Origin: Mycobacterium sp. EPa45
GTDB taxonomy: Bacteria > Actinomycetota > Actinomycetes > Mycobacteriales > Mycobacteriaceae
Assembly (NCBI RefSeq): GCF_001021385.1
Contig: NZ_CP011773.1
Span: 2,976,001 to 3,040,000, forward strand
Direction: 5' to 3'
Length of the DNA: 64,000 nt
A program made the translations under genes and the position numbers. The notes below the pieces were generated by a model. The model did no database searches. It saw only the letters and a program-made list of their open reading frames with translations, and was not told the origin of the DNA. Each line of letters starts with the position of its first letter. Position 1 is the first letter of the stretch. Positions 61,654-64,000 of this stretch are shown one piece after another.

Positions 61654-62912
61654 GACCGCGGAATGTCCTTCCAGGGCTTGCCTTTCCACGGGTCCGGCTC
61701 CTTGGGCAGACCGAGAACACGCTCACCGAGGATGTTCTTGTTGATGTCTGTGGTGCCACCCTCGGTGCTGTTGGCAAGACTGCGCATCCATCCCTGCACC
61801 TCCGGTGGCAACAGGTCGTCGCCCGCCGGGGGTGGTGTCCAGGCGACGGCATCGGTGCCCAAGAGGTCGACCATGAGGTCCTGAATCTGCTGGTTGAGGG
61901 TCGCTTGGTGCACCTTCCCGATGGACGAGGCCGCGCCGGGAGACTGCCCCGCCGACAGCGCCGCCCGCACGCGGGCGTTGGTCCAACCGCGGATCTGCTC
62001 CTGCGCCCACAGCCGCATGACCTTATTGCGGATGACCGGGTCGCCCCACCGGCCGCGCTCCTGCGCCAGCGTGATCAACCGCTCGGCGCTGAACCCCCCG
62101 AGCCGGCCCATGCCGCCGGAGCCGGAACCGGAAACCATCTGGCGCTCGCTGGACAGCGTCGAGGCACTGACGCGCCAGCCGTCGCCACGTTCGCCGACAC
62201 GGTGGGCGTCGGGGACCCGCGCGCCGTCGAGGAACACCTCGTTGAACTCGGCCTCGCCGGTGATCTGTCTCAAGGGGCGCACCTCGACACCGGGCTGGTG
62301 CATATCGAGCAAGAAGTAGGTGATGCCCTTGTGCTTGGGCTGTTCCGGGTCGGTGCGGGCCAACAGGATCGCGAAGTCGGCCTCGTCGGCCCACGTTGTC
62401 CACACCTTCTGGCCGGTGATCACCCAATCCGCGTCGCTGTCCGAACCGTCACGCACCGCCTTGGTGGCCAGTGAGGCGAGGTCAGACCCGGCGCCGGGCT
62501 CGCTGAACAGCTGGCACCATTTCTCCTCGTTGCGCACGATCGGCGGCAGGAACCGCAGCCGCTGCTCGTCGGTGCCGTGGCTGAACAGTGCCGCCGCGGC
62601 GTTGTTGAGACCCAACGGATTCAACCGGCGCAACCGAAGCGGTGCGAGTACGGTTTCGACGGCGCGCGCGACGTCGTTGCCGATGCCGAGACCGCCGTGT
62701 TCGGGCAGCCAGGTGGGGACGACGAGCCCGGAGTTGGCGAACGTCGGATACCACTGCTCGTAATCGACGGCGGTGCGTGCGGCGCGCAGTGCCCTCGGTC
62801 CGTCTTCGGCAGCGACTCGCCAGGTTTCAGGCACTTCGGCGACCACCCATTGCTGCACCGCTGAGACGGCGTCGGCGGCGCTGGTGGACGCATCGATCGG
62901 TAAGCGTGTCAT
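61650..62912 (-). CDS. Acyl-CoA dehydrogenase
   Basis: 420 residues. QLFSEPGAGSDLASLATKAV, ITGQKVWTTWADEADFAILLART, HKGITYFLLDMHQPGVEVRPL and C-terminal NSTEGGTTDINKNILGERVLGLPKEPD. The last motif replaces the usual GGT(N/S)EIQR by GGTTDINKN, as in several mycobacterial long-chain FadE proteins. It is coupled by overlap to crotonases on both sides. Confidence 0.9.
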   Translation of the reverse strand: MTRLPIDASTSAADAVSAVQQWVVAEVPETWRVAAEDGPRALRAARTAVDYEQWYPTFANSGLVVPTWLPEHGGLGIGNDVARAVETVLAPLRLRRLNPLGLNNAAAALFSHGTDEQRLRFLPPIVRNEEKWCQLFSEPGAGSDLASLATKAVRDGSDSDADWVITGQKVWTTWADEADFAILLARTDPEQPKHKGITYFLLDMHQPGVEVRPLRQITGEAEFNEVFLDGARVPDAHRVGERGDGWRVSASTLSSERQMVSGSGSGGMGRLGGFSAERLITLAQERGRWGDPVIRNKVMRLWAQEQIRGWTNARVRAALSAGQSPGAASSIGKVHQATLNQQIQDLMVDLLGTDAVAWTPPPAGDDLLPPEVQGWMRSLANSTEGGTTDINKNILGERVLGLPKEPDPWKGKPWKDIPRS

Positions 62913-63715
62913 CGGCCGGTGAACTCCGCGTCCCGCTTGTCCCGGAACGCCGCCAGGCCCTCTTTGAAATCCTCGCTGCGACTGGATAGTTCGAGGGCCA
63001 TGGCCTCGTTTTGTAGATGTCGGTCGAGGTCGAGGCCGTTACCGCTGTGCAGCAACCATTTGGTGAGGCCGAGAGCAACGGTTGGGGCCGCGGCAAGCTT
63101 GTCGATGAGGGCGTCAGCCGCCGCGTCGAGTTCACCGTCTGGATGAGCGGAATGCACAATGCCCCACTCCGCCGCGGTCAGGCCCGGGATCTCGTCGCCG
63201 AGCATCAACAGCTGTCGGGTGCGCACCATGCCGATCAGACGGGGGAGCAGCCAGGACGCCCCGCTGTCCGGAGTGAATCCCCGCGCCATGAACGGTTCCC
63301 AAAATCGAGCGTCCTCGGCGACGACGCAGAAGTCGGCAGCCATGGCGAGGTGAAATCCGAGTCCGGCTGCCCAGCCACGCACCACGGCGACGATGGGTAC
63401 CTGTGTTTCGAGCATCAGCGGGATCAGGCGGTTGGCTTTGTTGGGCAGCCGGCGTTGCGTACTGCCAACGCGCGGTTTGCGTTCCGATTTCGCGTTGTTG
63501 GCGATCAGATCGGAACCCGCACAAAAGTCCGGGCCTGCGGCGTCGATGCGGACCACGCGTACCGACTCGTCGGTGCCGGCTGCCGCGAGATGACCGATCA
63601 TCGCGTCGAGCATGGTGTCGTTCACCGCGTTGCGGCGGTCGGCCCGGTCGAAGGTCAGGGCCAGCGTTGCACGCCGCTGCTCGGCTCGCAGCCCTGGCAC
63701 ACTCGCGTAATCCAT
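62909..63715 (-). CDS. Enoyl-CoA hydratase/isomerase (crotonase) family protein
   Basis: 268 residues. LTFDRADRRNAVNDTMLDAMIGHL, FCAGSDLIANNAKSE with an extended loop of charged residues, and VVRGWAAGLGFHLAMAADFCVVAEDARFWEPFMARGFTPDSGASWLLPRLIG, whose position and residues suit a catalytic acid. It differs from the tandem pair at 60044/60841. ATG 63715 lies three bases after the stop of the hotdog gene at 63719. Confidence 0.87.
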   Translation of the reverse strand: MDYASVPGLRAEQRRATLALTFDRADRRNAVNDTMLDAMIGHLAAAGTDESVRVVRIDAAGPDFCAGSDLIANNAKSERKPRVGSTQRRLPNKANRLIPLMLETQVPIVAVVRGWAAGLGFHLAMAADFCVVAEDARFWEPFMARGFTPDSGASWLLPRLIGMVRTRQLLMLGDEIPGLTAAEWGIVHSAHPDGELDAAADALIDKLAAAPTVALGLTKWLLHSGNGLDLDRHLQNEAMALELSSRSEDFKEGLAAFRDKRDAEFTGR

Positions 63716-63718
63716 GCT

Positions 63719-64000
63719 TCAGCGGTCACCGAATCGGGCCGACACCGCTGTCAGCAATTCAGTGAGGTTGCTAGCGTTGCCGGGCGGGTCTGGCAGGCGT
63801 ACCGGGCCACGCTCCCTGCTGGGCAACAGGATGGTCGCCCGGCCGGGGGCGGTGATCTCGCCCCGCTGGTTGATGGCAGCCAGTTCGAGGTCGACGGCAG
63901 GGCGGTCGCCTTCGGCCAGGTATTTGCGCGTCACCGTGCCGGTGATCGTGTGCAGATCACCGACGTAGTTGAACAGCCGGAACTCACAGTCCAGGGTCCA
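63719..64000 (-). CDS. MaoC/hotdog-fold protein, N-terminus beyond window
   Basis: The visible 93 residues are the C-terminal end of a protein entering from beyond 64000. The stretch LFNYVGDLHTITGTVTRKYLAEGDRPAVDLELAAINQRGEITAPGRATILLP is typical of the second half of MaoC-like or FAS1-like dehydratase hotdog domains (GD-x-L...GxVT...DLEL-x-NQRGE). It is the first visible gene of the minus-strand operon. Confidence 0.7.
   Translation of the reverse strand, partial: WTLDCEFRLFNYVGDLHTITGTVTRKYLAEGDRPAVDLELAAINQRGEITAPGRATILLPSRERGPVRLPDPPGNASNLTELLTAVSARFGDR

Noticed and set aside
1..64000. CRISPR arrays, tRNA genes, insertion sequences or phage attachment sites
   Set aside because: Reading through found no regular direct repeats, cloverleaf-like sequence, transposase or integrase; the island shows no visible mobile-element boundary within the window.

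Overview
The window is high-GC actinobacterial DNA, almost certainly from a Mycobacterium/Mycolicibacterium-type organism. The reasons are a six-gene mce operon, three F420/luciferase-type (LLM) oxidoreductases, SDRs of the mycofactocin-associated subtype, many FadE-type acyl-CoA dehydrogenases, and tightly packed operons joined by ATGA/GTGA overlaps. No tRNA, rRNA, ribosomal, replication or other housekeeping gene was seen. Nearly all of the 64 kb looks like one catabolic island for a hydrophobic, probably polycyclic (steroid- or terpenoid-like) substrate. The substrate itself cannot be read from the sequence.

Layout. 1-17 kb: five NAD(P)-binding DapB-like oxidoreductases, two P450s, a multi-pass AveC-like membrane protein, eight SDRs (one broken by an in-frame TGA), an alpha/beta hydrolase, and a small operon with a Bfd-type [2Fe-2S] protein. 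17-24 kb: two acyl-CoA ligases, a CaiB-type CoA-transferase, a P450, a SnoaL-like protein and a TetR regulator. 24-31 kb (minus strand): an operon resembling the cholesterol side-chain (igr) operon, made of P450, FadE29-like ACAD, MaoC, DUF35, FadE28-like ACAD, MaoC and an Ltp2-like thiolase. Unlike ChsH2, the MaoC and DUF35 parts are separate genes. 31-34.6 kb: aldehyde dehydrogenase and a tandem CaiB fusion. 34.8-42.7 kb: mceA-F plus a small secreted protein, with no yrbE permease genes in the window. 42.7-57 kb: three amidohydrolase-2 paralogues, three LLM oxidoreductases, a MaoC hydratase, ACADs, an acyl-CoA ligase, a mycofactocin-type SDR, a SnoaL protein and an isochorismatase-like protein. 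56.7-64 kb (minus strand): a coupled operon of two SDRs (one lacking the catalytic motif), a soluble ERG2/sigma-1-receptor homologue, an acyl-CoA ligase, three crotonases, an ACAD and a truncated hotdog protein.

A likely joint scheme (inference): Mce proteins import the lipid; P450s, LLM enzymes and SDRs oxidise rings and side chain; ligases and CaiB proteins make CoA thioesters; ACAD, hydratase, crotonase and retro-aldolase modules shorten the chain; amidohydrolases and DapB-like enzymes act on later intermediates.

The most striking feature not explained by the genes is a recurring 16-bp inverted repeat, consensus GAKAR-N6-YTMTC. It lies in seven of nine divergent promoter regions and also before a P450, the mce operon and an amidohydrolase. 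This suggests one TetR-like regulon across the island. The ERG2/sigma-1-receptor homologue is the most unusual protein.
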